NCBI GenBank assembly: GCA_020746105.1
Contig: CM036633.1
Span: 12,198,501 to 12,262,500, forward strand
Direction of reading: 5' to 3'
DNA length: 64,000 nucleotides
Origin: Trogon surrucura
Lineage: Eukaryota > Chordata > Aves > Trogoniformes > Trogonidae
In this document: piece by piece, positions 34,701-48,465 of the stretch
Layout: the number at the start of each line of letters is the position of its first letter
Numbering within the stretch: the first letter of the stretch is position 1
The notes under the pieces: model-generated
The model's database searches: none
What the model saw: only the letters and a program-made list of their open reading frames with translations
What the model was told of the DNA's origin: nothing
Position numbers and translations under genes: made by a program

Positions 34701-37700
34701 GTGCCAGACCCAGAGTCTGTCTGCCCAAACTGGGACGCGCCGTCCTGCTCGGTGTCGTGCTGGGCGCTGCCTTATCCAGCCTCAAACCCAGCGTGGGGAC
34801 TGGATGCTGTGCAGCCCAATGGGGCTGGGCTAACACGCCCTGCTGAGCAGCAAACACCTAGCTGACAAAACTGTTGTTTCCTCTGTGAATATTCTTTTTT
34901 TACCTTCCCTAGAGTAAATGCAGGTAGCCCTGGGCACTGTGAGCAGAAGGGAGGGCCAGGCACCAAAATATGGGTCAGCAGGATCATCAGGCTTGCCCCC
35001 AGCTTTGTGCTTGGGCAGATTTGAGGGCTGCTGAGACTTCATCTCTGTGGCTACAGCTGCTATTTCTCTCTCAGCCCAGGCAGGCACAAGCTGTTCAGTA
35101 CAAGTCTGTGCCTTGAGGAGTGGAGGTTTGCTGAGCTGATGAGAAATCTGCCTTTAAATTGGAGGCATTTGTAAGCGCGGCTCGCTGGATTTGTAGGGAA
35201 ACGCTACTGAGCTGCTGTGCTATTGATTTAAACATTTACCCAGGGTTTGCAGTCTCACTTCTCTTCCTTTCCATTTGCTCTGGGGCTCTGCTGATGGGTA
35301 TTGACAGGAGCTTTTCTCTCACCACCCAGCACAGCCGTGGCGTCATTCCCCCGGGCCGGGCTTAGACCTTTGGGGTGAAGCTCAGTTATGGAGTCTGATG
35401 TGGCACAGGACTGTCCCAGCAAAGAAATTTGGTTTTTCCTCCTTCCAGGCTCAATCTTCCGCTGTGATGATCCGTAGGTGATAGAGTACACCCGCTGAAA
35501 CCTCTGAAGTATCACCTTGCAGTCGTACACAGAGAAAGCAAACGTTTGAAAGGGATGGCAATTTTTAAAAGAAATTTCCAAGCTCCTGCTCTTTGCTGGC
35601 TGATGGCATCTCTCAGGTCGTGTCACTAAGAGGAGGTGTTATGAATGGTGATGACCTAAGAGAGACCACCAAGAAGAAATTCCTTCCTCCAGACACTGCT
35701 TCAGCATCTCTTGCGGGGTGGTAATCCCCCTGGTCCTCACCCCTTGCCCTGCAGAAGGAGCTGCTGAAGCCGTTGAGCAGCTCAAGGCACTAAGCCGAAT
35801 GGATAGACTTAATTCTGCTGGCTGGAAAACACACAGCAGCCAGGACAGATTGCGATCGCTGCCTGGGGTGAGCTCCTGTCCCCAGCGCCATCCACCCAGG
35901 CAGGGCTGGCTTGTCACTGCCCTGGCCCCGAGCCTTGGTGGGGGGGACAGGGTGCTTCGCCTAACACCCCAGCTCCTGGGGTCACCCCAACCTCACAAAC
36001 CCAGCTAGGACTGCCCATCAACATGGCCAGACCCTGTTGGGCAGCAATTTAACATGTGGATGACGTCTACAAAACTCCGGGTTTTTTTGGCAGGTGTGAT
36101 GCAGTGGGACTTGTATCTCCGATCTCTCCTCATTTCTGCTTTGGGGTTCCTGGGTCCATCCTGGCACCTGAAGTGCAGCAGAGCTTGTTCAGGCAGAAAA
36201 GGAGCATTTGGGGCACAGGGTGGAGAAGCTGATCTTTCGCTTCTGTGAGGAAAGAAATAAATCCTCAGTGCTGGTGTGAAACGGCATAGGAAAGGAGTTG
36301 TCTGGATTACAGGGAGAGAAATGCCAATTATATTAAAATGGGGGTAAAATCAGGCCATTCACTGGCAAAACTTGCAGCTAGAGGCTGTATATGAAAAGAC
36401 TCAGATTTGAATCCACAGACACATTTTGGATATAATAATCCTGCAGTATTCAGGCAAAACTCCTGTGGGGTCCAGCGGGCCCCTTGCTCGGGGACTGGAG
36501 GATTTACCTTATCAGTCTTTTGAAAGTGTTAAAGAGTTTAAAACCACCGTCTGACTTACCCAGAGGAAAATGCTGTGCGGTGGCAATGCCAGTGCCCGCG
36601 TGTCACGGAGGGAGCCAGCACACAGCATCCCTGCAGAGCCGCCCAGCTTTTCTCTTTGTCCTGTATGGCAAGAGCAAAGGGATGAAAGCGAGAACCTCTA
36701 AAGTTTCTCTCGCGGTGCTCTGTCAGCTCTTTCTTTTTTTTTTCCCCATTCCTTTATTTCCTTTGTGCTTGGCTGGGCTGTGAAGCCCTCTCTGTTCCCG
36801 GCTGCCCTCTGCCCTCGGTGCGCAGGAGGATGCCAAATGGCCAGCACGGGGTCACCAGAGGAGCCTTCCCGGGACGTGCTGTGCTTTGTTAGCGGTGACC
36901 CTGCCACGTGTCCCTCCCCGAAGGCTGCGGGGCTCGCTGTGAGCTGCACGGGCGCTGACGTGACCTGGGAGGTGAAGCTTTTCTACAGCACAGGGGGACA
37001 AAACATCCCCATCTGACTGTGCTCTAGGAAGGAGACAGGGAGCTGCACCAGCCCCTTGAGGATCTGGTCTCTAGTGGGATGGGTTTCAGGCTCGTGGAGG
37101 CTTTTAAATACCAGGTAGTGCTGCAAAACGTGGTCACTGGGGACAGTTGTCTCCGTCTTTGTCCTGGGTCAATGGAAGATAGCTGGCTTTGCTTCCATGC
37201 TACTCTGTGCCAGGGCTGTTTGTCCCAGGGGCTGCCCCCTGTCTCGGCTGCGGTGTGGGATGTACCCCAGGCACCATGCTGGCAGGGAAATGGAGGCTTT
37301 TAAAAAATGCTCATTAACTTGTTTCTGTTTTCTGGCTGCTGCGGTTATTTTTGGGCCCTGTCTGTCTTTCTAGTTCTCGAAGTAATTGCATTGGTGAAAA
37401 CCCTGCTGCAAGGTTGTTTAAACTCGAAGTGAAATGAGAAGAACTGTCTCCAGTTTTCAGGATCTTCACTTTCTCATTTGTGATGGGGAGAAGAGCCGTC
37501 CCCTGTGTGCCACGGCCCTGTGGGCACGTGAGCTGTGCTGGGGTTGGTGCAGCTCCTCACCAAAGCACATCCCTGTTAGGAAACTGATGCCTTCTGGAAA
37601 GCTGGAGATGAAAGGGCATCCTGATGTAGAAGGAGGAGCTCAGGTGAGCAGCCTCTACTGACTTGCTGGAAAATCAGAGAAGAGAAGCACTCAGCAGGCA

Positions 37701-40700
37701 GCTTGAAAAGCTGGGGCAGGACCAAACACCTGTGGGGGATGTTCTTGCTGCCACACACATCTGCAGCTTCACGGGAAGGATGGAAAATAATGGTGGCTGT
37801 TAAGAGCGAAATTCATGGGCTCAGACAGCGCTGAGACCATGTCCTGAGGGATAAACTTCTGTAACTCATGTGGCATTTTCTTCTCTTGTGCTTCAGCTGG
37901 CTGTGGCTCTTCTCACCATTGATCTGGACAGTTCGAGCCCTGCACCACCGTAACCTCGGAGGCAGTTTGCGGCAGCGTCTTCCAGAAGTTAATAACACCT
38001 TGCGGGAAAGCGGTCAGTTTTAAATTCACCACTGTCTGATTTCACTCTATATCCTCTTGTAGTGGTGCTGCTGCGAAAAAAACAGCCACCGGCTGCTTTT
38101 TGCAAGTGTCCAGCTTTCACCCGATTATTAACTTTTTTTTTTTCCTATTTTGGGGCTCTTTTCACTTCCTGGTAATTGGCGCTGGGTTGCTGGGGGGAAA
38201 TCATCTGCGTGACTGGGGAGATTTATAGAGTCGGTAACAGAAGGGATGTCATCAGAGTCTGGTACTTTAGAAGACTATGGTAATCCAAAGCTGATTACAG
38301 CTGGGCTGGTGCAGCGAGAAATGCGGGACATATTGGACACTGACACTTCCCAGCAGCATCAAGCAGCGTGGGGCCGTCTGTGCATGTTGGGCGCCGGGAG
38401 GGGCTCTCCTCCGTGTTTGCAAAGTCCTGGGACAAATAATGACCCTTTTCCTTTGAGATCAGGGCTGGTGGTCTCCTTTGCCAAAGGATGTGGTGGAAAA
38501 AAAAAAGATGTTCTTGAGCTTGGCCATGCTTTTGTGTTGCCTCTGCTGAGTGATGCAGCCTGTGCAAACCAAGCACATGAACTCCAGGTGTTGGAGGGAG
38601 CAATGATGTATTGCCGTGGGGGCAGAGAGGCATCTCTCACTTCTGTTGTGCTTTATTAACAAATATCGGGGATTTAATCACCTTTAGTGCCATAAATAAA
38701 TGCGAAGGGGAATTGCATTGGTGCTGTCCTTAGCAGAGGGTTTTGGGTCAGCCCTGAGGCCCCTGGGCAGGAGCGGGCTCTGGCTGTGGGATGCTTTTTG
38801 CTCATGGGGCACCAAAGGGAAGCAAAGCCTGTGGCCTGTCCGGCCACACAAGGATGCTGAGGTGCTGGTTTGACCATGGCAAACTCCAGACTCCCTTTGG
38901 GTGCCCATGGGATGCTTTCCTCCATGGCTAGAGGCTTCCTGAGTGCTTCTTGCTGGCTGCCACATCTACAGCGGGGACAAAGTGCAACCTGTGAGCCTCG
39001 GAGGGAGTTCACAAGCTCTGCAAATTGCTCATCTGGCTGGTTTGTGGGGCGTTTGTTATTTTTGATCTCCACATGGCTGCCGCTCAACCACCCCTGTTAC
39101 GGGGTGTCCGTACATCTTGGGGCTGGCAGCGCTGGGGGGCCGTGCTCAGGCTGCCCCTCATCAAACCGTGCTATCGATTGCCACTTTGATTCCCGCTGCT
39201 TTATTTACTTGCTCAGTAGTAATTTGCTTAATAAAACCCTGCTATGGTGATTATCGAGTCCCCAAACCTTTTGATTTCCAATTGCTTTCCCAGCTCCAAA
39301 ACCACCAGAGTTTCAGTGTTTCCCTTGAGGGACAGTCTAGGGCTTATGTCACCTTATTTGGGGTTGTATGGGCTGACCCGTTGCTGCTTCATCAATAGAT
39401 TCCATCTTGGGATGTTTGAGTGGTTTGAAGAACCTGTTGGCATCAGTGTTTGTGGGGACACCCCATCCTGGGAAACCTTCACGTGCAAACCCCGGGGGGA
39501 GAAAAGCAGCAGCAATTCCCAGTGACCCTAACGCCCCGACTGGGAGCACAGGCATAAAAACTCAGCAAAAACCCATGATGCCCTCATGTTGCCTGCGTGG
39601 GCATGAGTCTTAATAGCCCACTGCTTGTGCAAACAGTGCTTGATTTATGCAGCAATGTTCCACGGTGGGGAAGGCATCATCTTTCTCATTAGTGCAGCAC
39701 CCAGCGCGACGGGGCCCTGGCTGTGGGCAAGCCGGCAACGGAAATAAGAAATACTATTAATAAAAGGAAGCAAAAGTGGAGCTTGCCAGATGTAGCCGTG
39801 CTGGGGGTTGTCAGGAAATGACAACACTGCATGCGGGCTCTGTGCGAAATTGGAAGTGTTTGGAAATTGTCCTCCTGAGTCTTTAACCAGGAGTGGCCAG
39901 TATGCAAATAGAGTTAGTTAATCATTGCAAAATAGGACAGGGTTTCCAGGCATAGAAGGCGATTTTATTCTTTTATTATTCAGGCTCCTTGCTCTTAGAC
40001 ACATTGAAGAGAAAATCGTAATTTTGGGAAAAAAAATAAACTGAACATAAGTGAATGGAAAGGTTTGTACCGTGGTGATGCTTTTAAAGACCCTCACTGC
40101 CCCTGGGGGAACGGAGAAAGGGACCGTGGGGCCGTGCTGGAGGCTCCCTGGGGCTTGGTGATGGCGTGGGGCTTGGTCCCAGGTTTGGAGCTGGTGTCAC
40201 CCTTCCTGGCTGCAGCTGGGTGTGGTGTGAGCTTTGTTCCAACTTTATCTATAGACCAGCTCTAAACTCCGGGGTTGACTGCAGCCATCTCGTGGGGAAT
40301 TGCGGGGCTGGGGGAGCTGCTTGGGTCCCTTGGGCAGGTTCGTCACTTTGAAATAAGGGCACCAGCCATAAATGTGTGTGAGCACAAGGCAGGAGTTGAC
40401 TGCCCATGGGGCAGGGTGGCACGGGCAGATACACCCCCATCCTGGATCCCACTGACAGGAAAGCTGTGGTATTTGCTCATCTCTCTTTTTCTTATTTGAT
40501 ATTTTTCCTGAACTTTCCATCAGTGGTGGTGGTGGGGGAAAAGTTCCTGTTTAGCTGTTTCAGTCTAATTTGGGATGAAAACGAAATGCTGAAATATTCT
40601 TCTGGCCCCAGGCAGTGTTTAGCCAGCTCTATTAATACAGCTGCATGCATATTAATAGTCGGGCTGTGCTTGCAAGTGAGGAGCATGTTCAGCTACACCT

Positions 40701-41864
40701 GGATCCCGCTCTCGGGGGTACCCACCGTGCCGGGCAGGGGTCCGGGACATGGTGCTGCCCATTCCTGGGGCTGGGGGCTCTGCATAACCCAGGCAAGATG
40801 CAGCATCCCCTCTCGGGTCTCCCACCTCCCCATTGTGAGACCACACGGCCTCCAGGCACTGGGCGAACCCTGGGCTGTGGTATTTTTGGGTGCTTTCGGG
40901 TGATTTGCTGCCTCTAGATGGCACTGACCCAACACGAACTGTTCAAGAGCAGGACAGCTTCTGAATTATATCTTTTTTCCCTCCCTTGGGTTATTTTGGT
41001 TTTAGAATTCTGTAATAATGGATGTTCAGTTTTGGCAACAAGGTGCTGATTACAGAAATAATCGATGCCATTGAGAGAAAAGGGCCTGTCCATGCCAGGC
41101 TCTTCCTGCTCTTCTCCCGTGGGAGCTTGAATCCCTGTCTCCCAGGAGTGGAGACCACAGGGCAGAGGGATGCTCAGTTCCATGGGCCGGGGAAAACGCT
41201 CTGCTGGATGCTCTTCTCTTCCTTCCCTTCATCCTTGTCACACCGGCACCAAGTGCCCGGGACGGGAAGGCAGCAGCAACAGTGTGTGCCTGGGCAGGGT
41301 CCTCAGCTTCGAAAGACATCCCCTGTTCTGCTCTTGGTTATCCCTAGTAACAGCTTCGCTCTCTAAATCCCATTTTATGCTTATTTCCACATCCCTTGAG
41401 TCAGGCAGCAAGAATCTGCCTTAAACCCTGGAAGCAACGTGAGATCTGTGGAACTTAGTGTTGCACTATGGACCAAAGGCGTGAGGAAAGGAGAGTGAAA
41501 AATCCTGATCCTGCTGTGGAGGGTAAAATGCTCTGGCTTGGGTGGGAATTGGGTGCAAATGGTGCCTGGTCCCCGAGCAGCCCCATCCTCTCTCCTCCCT
41601 GCAGCATCCATGCCCCCAGCACCTTCCTCCTCCCCTGTGGGGGTGTGCTTTACCCCGCCATGGGGCTGAACGCTGGGGAAAACTTTATAAAAAGACCCAG
41701 ATGTGTGGCGTAGGGACTTTAACAGCCTGATGACTGTCAGAAAGGAGGCTCATGGCTGCAAAGACCGGACCCTGGTGGGGTTGGCCGGGGACCCTCCATG
41801 GAATAGGAGGGTCCCTGCTGCCACCCTTCCCTGCGGGGCTGAAGGAGGGCTCCAGCCAGGGGGA

Positions 41865-41902
41865 ATTACTTAGCTAGGGATGATAGATTACTTAGCTAGG
41901 GA
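41865..41902. repeat. 22-bp-period tandem duplication
   Basis: ATTACTTAGCTAGGGA occurs at 41865-41880 and 41887-41902 without mismatch. Confidence 0.85.
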
Positions 41903-44157
41903 AGATAAAGACCCTTCCTGAGTCATCCAGGCTGAAAGGCTGCTTATGCTCCCTCCTAGGAAGTAATCAGAACGTTTTCAATAGCCTGACCTCACAGATA
42001 ATGATGTGTGGAGAGGGAGAGGAGGGATGGGGCTGCTCCGGGCCAGTACATTGTGGTGGACCATCTCTCCGAGTGTCTTGTCTTGGGTCCTGTGGAGGTA
42101 AAGACGGGCTAATGGTCTGTCCCACAATGTTCATTTATAGGTGTTTGAAGACCACTGTGATTACCTACTATACTTGCTGGGCAGCTTGAAGGAATGTACT
42201 GTATATGTACTTCTGTGTGTATGAGTACATATTTATGTTTCCTAATATTCTGCAATAAGCTGCCTAAAGGACAGTGTGGCACTATTTAAGCTGTATTTAA
42301 AGAACAAGTCAAGGGAGATTTATGGGAAATTGGTGTTATTCTCCATACAACAAAGGAGAGGAATACTAAATTCCCTCCTTTCCAGCACAGATGAATGTTA
42401 CCTGAGCAGGAAAAAATACAATTTGGTTGGGAAACTTGGGCAGCTCTTCTCCCAGGGACTGCTGTCCTGATTTCCTGGAGATGGATCCATCACCGTGTCT
42501 GGGTCTCTCTCTGGGATGTGCCCCTGAAGCAGCTTCCCCAACACACCCAGAAAAATCAAATTTAAACCTGCGTCCACGCTCACAGTCTGTTGTGGCGAGA
42601 GGACTCCCCAGCATGAGAAGCAGCTTAAAAACCAGTAGAGGGGGGTTAAAACTGTGTGTGGCTTGCAAGATGCCTTTGCTCTTTCCTGTAGGAGGGCAGG
42701 ATGGGGACTGACACGTTCCTATCTCCCCGGCGGGTACCCACAGCCGAGGCTGGGGGTGAGAGGGGCTCCAGCTGCTGATACGGGAGGGGAGCATGGGGTT
42801 GGAGTGGCAGGGGGAGAGTGTTTATTTAAGTTAAATCCTCGCTTGCTACCTAACCCACGGTGTCCTGGCAAGGTTTGATAGATAGGTTCTTACCTCCTGG
42901 AATTGGCATCATTGCTCCCAGAAAGAAACAATCACTGAAACGCACGTTTTCAAGGAGATTTTGGGGAGGGTCGTAATGTCATTGAAAGAAAGATGGATGT
43001 TTGGTTTGGTTGAAAGCTCATAAATTGTCTGGGGGATGAGTGCATCTACTGGGAAATATGAATGCGGGTAAAATATTCACACTATCTTCTATTTACAGAG
43101 TTATCAGAGCTTCCAGAAATGTTGCTTTTAGGGCTTGCAGTTTTATTTAACTCTTCCTTCAGCAAATGTTTCTGGCTTTTATTCTTATTTGCTAAGTAAT
43201 CGGTGGGCTTGCTACATGTCCTGTTGCAGGAATATGGAGCTCAGGTCCTTGTTCTGATCTTAGCAGGACTTTGTTTGCTCTCCTGACTTCCAGCTCAAAA
43301 TTTGTTTGCAAGGCTTTTCTCCTCTGTGAAGAAAAACATGTGTGTTCCTTGGAGTCATAAAAAGAGACTTTTTTCTTGTCATCCCAAACGGTGAGTGTCC
43401 TCTGGGTGGTCCCACCGCTCCCCTGACAAGGCGGCAGCTGCTTGGGTACTTGCAGGACAAGGTGTGGAAAGTGCCTGTAAATATTAGTTGGCATCAACTG
43501 GTAATCTATGGTTTGCTCATAATTCTGCACAGCCAAGGAATCAGTAAAACAGCAGAAGCGGTGGGTTTGCCAAGCTGCCCAAATATCAGGCAGTTTTTGT
43601 GGTGGGATGGCACTGGCAGAGCTTTATATTCCTATATGTCCCCTGGGGAGGAGGGAGCAAGGTCTAGTGCCCTGAACGCACACAGAGAAAACAGCCACAG
43701 AGAGATAAAGATGAGGAAAATCAATCTGGAGCATTTATAATGAATAGTAAATAAGCAAACATGGGCTAGCTGTCTGCACAGGTATATAGCTTCATCAAGA
43801 GACGCCGGTGACATCCTGATAATGGCTTGCATTTAATAACAGGATTTAACATCCCTGTAAAGGCAGCGGGCAGGCATCTGGCGTCAGAGCCGCGAGACGG
43901 AGTTTGCTTGTATTACACTTTCACAAATTGCTTGTGAAATAAGGTCAGGCGGCAGCGGGGGAGCGAGGTGCCGTCCCTGCCCGCTCCCTGGATGGAGCGG
44001 GATGAGCGGAGAACAAGTGGTGGCTGTGGTCCCTGTCTGCCCCCATTGTGGGGAACTGCCTTGACCTGAAAGCAGCGTGGGGGCTGGGGCTCTGTGGTGG
44101 GGTCTGGCTGTGAAGCAGGGGCTTGCCAAGACTGGACTCTGCGTCCTTAAGGTGATG

Positions 44158-44205
44158 GGGATGCTCTCGTGAGGGATGCTCTTGTGGGGGATGCTCTCGG
44201 GCCTG
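44158..44205. repeat. Three-copy short tandem repeat
   Basis: Three copies of GGGATGCTCT(C/T)GTG-like sequence with 16-18 bp spacing lie in a row. The minus-strand reading gives a repeated SIPHE/K string, which I consider non-coding. Confidence 0.7.
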
Positions 44206-44440
44206 CTCGCAGGCTGCACGACCGAACCCCCCCGCACAGCCAAAGCTGGCTCCGGCTCAGCGCTCAGCCCGGCACCACAGACCATCCACCATAATTCCAG
44301 ACTTTCCCACCCTGTTACGGCCCTGCTGCGCCCTGAGATGCTATCACAGGCAACCCCCACTTCCCTGCACTCTCTGGATGTGCGGGCATCTTCTGGGAGC
44401 CCGGTAGCGGGTGGGCTGTGTGTGGGGGAAGGGGGCATCA

Positions 44441-44540
44441 TCTCTCAGCCCCTCCCCGAATCCCCACTCAGCAGCCGGCCGTGCTGCCGGGGCGGAGAGC
44501 CGCGCGCCGGGCGAGCGCAGGCTGCAAGGCCATTCGCAGG
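44441..44540. other. Small CpG-rich cluster
   Basis: A 70-100 bp patch with many CpGs (GCCGGCCGTGCTGCCGGGGC at 44475-44494, then CGCGCGCCGGGCGAGCGC nearby) stands in CpG-poor DNA. It is too short for a standard island. It could be a minor promoter or a regulatory element. Confidence 0.35.
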
Positions 44541-47500
44541 CTGTATCAAAGGGGTCTGTTGATATCTTGGTAACCACAGGGGTGAAACTTGATTAGCTGG
44601 GGTTGTGATCAATAATTAATGACGGTTATTTATTATTTGTTAAGTGCCGACACTGTGTTCACTTCCAGATCCCCCAATGGATAGACAGCCTTGTTCGGCG
44701 TCCCTGAGTTGCATTTTTATGTTGCTCGTAGGTCACAAAAGATTTCACAGAAAGAATATTTAAAAAAAAAAAGTGTAATCCTTTGTACGGAGAGAACAGA
44801 AACATCCCACTGCTGTGAAATTTGCTGTAAGAGAGAAAAATTCTCTGCTTTTTCCTCGCGGTTTGATTTCAGGACAGCTCTCAGCCAGCTCAGGATGGCA
44901 TAATCTGCGTGTCACAGAAGTGGGAACAGGAGTAGTGTGAGTTCATTTCTGCAGCTCCTCTGCTTCATGTGAAGCTGGAGCTGTGCTGAGTGCATCAGAG
45001 CAAAGAGAAAGTGAGATGTAGTGCGGCCGGATTTTAAAAGATTTGAATAATTTAGTTGGCTGGGTCATGGGCAGAACATGCCACTGGTAGTACCTCTGAA
45101 GTCGTGTTAATGCCTGAGGGCTGCGGATTCATCCCCTGGCAGAGGGTGGGGGAAGGTCCTTGGCTTTTCTTTACCTGTGTGTAGGGATGCTGGCACACCT
45201 GGTCCCTATTGCCAGTTTGCCCTGGGCAGGGGGAGGTACCACCAAGCAGGGTTTAGCCTTCACGAGAGAGGGGTCTGTATGGCAAAGGGTTTAAACAAGA
45301 AGAGAGTGGATGGAGAGGCCAGGTGGTGGTGAGAGCAGCACAAAATGCTTAAAGGGTTAGGAATTGAAGTGGATGCAGTAATTTGGACCCCGGTCTGAAA
45401 GCAAGCTGTAGACCCACTTTGTAGCCCCATCCCTTGGGTGCCTTGGCTGCGCAGGGGGGTGACAATGTGCTGGGTGCACGGGAGACAAGGAAGCACCCGT
45501 GGAGGCTGGAGCCCTGGCGCCGGGGGACCTGGCCGATGGAGCTTCCATCTCTCCTCCTTGAACGTACTGGCCTGTGTTTTATTTTAATGAACTTAACAGC
45601 CTTTTAAAGCTAATTATATTTCTTGCTCTATTTGCTCCGAGAGATTAGAGATCCTCTTCTAATTTCTGACCTAGACATAGCTCCAACCCAGTTGCTCCTG
45701 GCCAGGCGAGGCTGTTGCCCCCCTGATACCTCCAGGAGCTCCTTGCAGCACCTGTGGGGCCGGAGTCCCCCCGCAGAGCCCCTCAGCCCTCGCTGCAGGG
45801 TACGTGCGGTGCTTATTTGGGTTCAAACCCGCCACCGAGGCTGCGCTCCCCCGAGCAGCATCCCGGCGTGCTGCCGCCGTCCCTGTGTGCTCTGTGGCCA
45901 CCTCAGAAATCCCTCCTGTTCCGAGTACCCCTGTTAATTCTGTCGGGCTTCAGCAGCTCCCCTCCCTTCTCTCTCGGCTTCATGGTGTCGGCTTAAACCG
46001 TCGTGAGCACGGCTGGGTGTAAGCGTGCGGCTTTGGAACAAACGCGCGTCGCGTGTCTCCGTTGTTTGTTGCTGTCTGGTGGCAACAAATCAAATTTTCA
46101 AGGGAACTCTGGATGCTACATGGCCCTATTGTTATCTCACTGGTCCCGGTGACTTGGACAAATCACTTAAGCTTTGTGCTTGTGGTTTGTATTTTCTTTT
46201 TTTGGCCAGAAACCTTTGTTCCCATCCTCTCCCAGCCTTGTGTCACACAGAGCAACAGAGTTAATCTCCTCTTGCTGTAGAGGGAGAATTTGGGATGTAC
46301 GGAGCTTTATTTCTTGTGGAAACATTTCCTAGTTAATCCCTGTTTTGATGCAACAAGAAACGGAATGAAGGGTTAATGAACCCCCCCTGGAGAGATTAGT
46401 CTGGAATTTTCAAGGCTTCTTTAGTCGAAACATTTATTAAAGGCTCTTTTTTTGTTTTATTGTTGTAATGCTCCATTCAAAGAAATCCCTCCTGGAGAAT
46501 TCTTTCAATTTGGTCTCCAGCACAGAAATAAACTGGCTTATCTGAGATCTTTTAATATCATATTCAGGGCTTTTAATAAAAGTGAGTTTCATCAGTGCCT
46601 TTTTTTCCCTTTTTTTTTTTCTTCTTTTTTTAACTGGCGAGACAATTTAATATTAACACATCACACCTTATCACCCAATAACACTTAGTCCCTGTAATCT
46701 TATGACAGGCTAATTTCTGTAGCAACATCCCCTGTGTCAAATCTGCTCCATTCCATTACTACCCCGGCTGCTCGTGGAGCCTGGGTTGGTAATGAATATT
46801 CTGGCTTCTAGGCTTTTATCTAAGGATTATGAAATGAATTTGGAGTTTAGCTTGAGGGAGTTACAGCTTCATTTTGCCTGGTGGAGTTAGTTCATATCAT
46901 TGGAATAAATCGTAGGAGGTTTTTATGCTAAAAATGTGAGATGGAGAACCAAAAATACACACGTGCAAAATCCCCCAGATGGGGCGGGGTATTAAGTGCT
47001 GGTTTTGAGAAAAAGGGTTAATTGAAAAGAGAGATGGGGAGATGGGGGGAAGCTGGCACCGCCTCTGTTGGGTTTGAGCTGGAGGAAGCAAAGAGTTTGC
47101 CCTCGCTCTTTTAGGTGGGTCACCTGCCAAGGCAGGGGCGGTGAGGACCGCGTGAGCCCCTTCCTGTCGTCGCTGTCTGCGCCTCTCCCTTCCTGCCTTT
47201 CTGGGCTGCAGATGCTAACAGCTTTCACTTAATTTAATCTGTGCAGCTCAGAAGGCTGAGGATGAGGTGAGCTCATTTGGCGTAATTATCGGATGTGTCA
47301 GGAATGTGAAATCCGAGGCAGAGTAACTGTCCTGGAGCCGTCACACCTCCGACAGCCTGTCGGCTGTTGACGCTGCAAGGATGGGAAACGCACCTGCTTC
47401 CCCAAGCAGAAAATAGACTGTTAAAAAAAAATCGGCGAAGGCTAAACTGCTATCGTGTTTTTTATGTTTAACATATGCTTCCCGTCCCTGCCTCATCCCC

Positions 47501-48310
47501 ACATCTCCTCGCTTCGCTCTCCCGAGCCCCTCGGTGGGAGATGCCACCCTGGGCAGGACGCGGCAATGGCAGGTTGTGACATGGGGATGAGCTGTCGAGG
47601 GAGATCTCTGCCAGGGGTCCGGTTGGACCTGTGCGCTCGTGGAGGAGATGTGGGTGCTCTTGCGGACATGCAAAACTCATCCTGGGGTGGGAGAGAGGGT
47701 AAAGCAATGTGCTGCACATGGGCTGCGTGCTCGGGTCAGGGACCAGGGCATCCTTGGCTGGCCCTGTCCCCTCCTGCTTGTCGTGGGCCAGCTGAGAGCC
47801 GGTCATTCAGGGGAACAGCAGCCCCTATTCTGTGGGTGTGGTACAAAGCATCATGGGGCAAAAACGTGGCGGTTGCAAGCAGAGGTGGGTGCCTGTTCCT
47901 TTTTTGCCTGATTTCCGCCTGGATTGCTCCATTACTCCTCACTTTTGCTTTTGAAAATCCCACCCTCTCAGCAGATCTCCCACTCCTGCTTCCTGGGCAC
48001 ATACTCTGAAGCCACCAGTCAAGTCCTGAGCCCAAGCTGTGGGTGAGGGCACGGCGTTGGTGGGCTGAGCGGTGCCGTTTCAGAGCTTTGGAGCAGACTT
48101 TTCCAAGCTTTCTACTAGAGATGCCACCAATAAGGAAATAAATGGAGTGTGCTGGGCTGCCTGTATCAGCAGGAGGTGAAGGTGCTGCGCCCGCTCCGTT
48201 TTATACTGGGGAAGCGGGAGGGTGCACTGGGCTCAGTGCTGCCCATCCAGACCGCAGAGTGCCAAAACTCACCCCCTGCCCGCCTCCCCCTTCCTCAGTG
48301 AACGCCGGCC

Positions 48311-48465
48311 GACAAGTAAATTTGACAAAAAATAATTACCTTGCCGTAAATTGGGTATTAGCATATGAATTAGAGTTTAACATATGAAAGGGCTTTTGAT
48401 GCTGCATAAAATTAATACAGAAAATGACCGTAACGGAATAAAAAATTGCGCTTTATAAGTCGGCT
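48311..48465. promoter_or_regulatory. AT-rich block resembling a conserved non-coding element
   Basis: A compact 155-bp block between GC-rich flanks. It contains CATATGAA twice (48362 and 48381), several TAAT/ATTA cores, and TTTATAAG. It carries no repeat signature and no frame. Enhancer function is a guess from appearance. Confidence 0.3.

Larger units (their letters stand above)
30554..44440. other. Gene-free stretch
   Basis: No recognisable coding exon. Contents: an AT-rich block at 31500-31760, an octamer ATGCAAAT at 39902-39909, and a short tandem duplication near 41865. Minus-strand frames such as 31921-32538 are proline/serine-rich with no domain and I treat them as chance. Confidence 0.55.

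Noticed and set aside
43884-44441. 185-codon minus-strand frame
   Set aside because: The internal SIPHE/K repeats derive from a short tandem DNA repeat; proline-rich with no domain.
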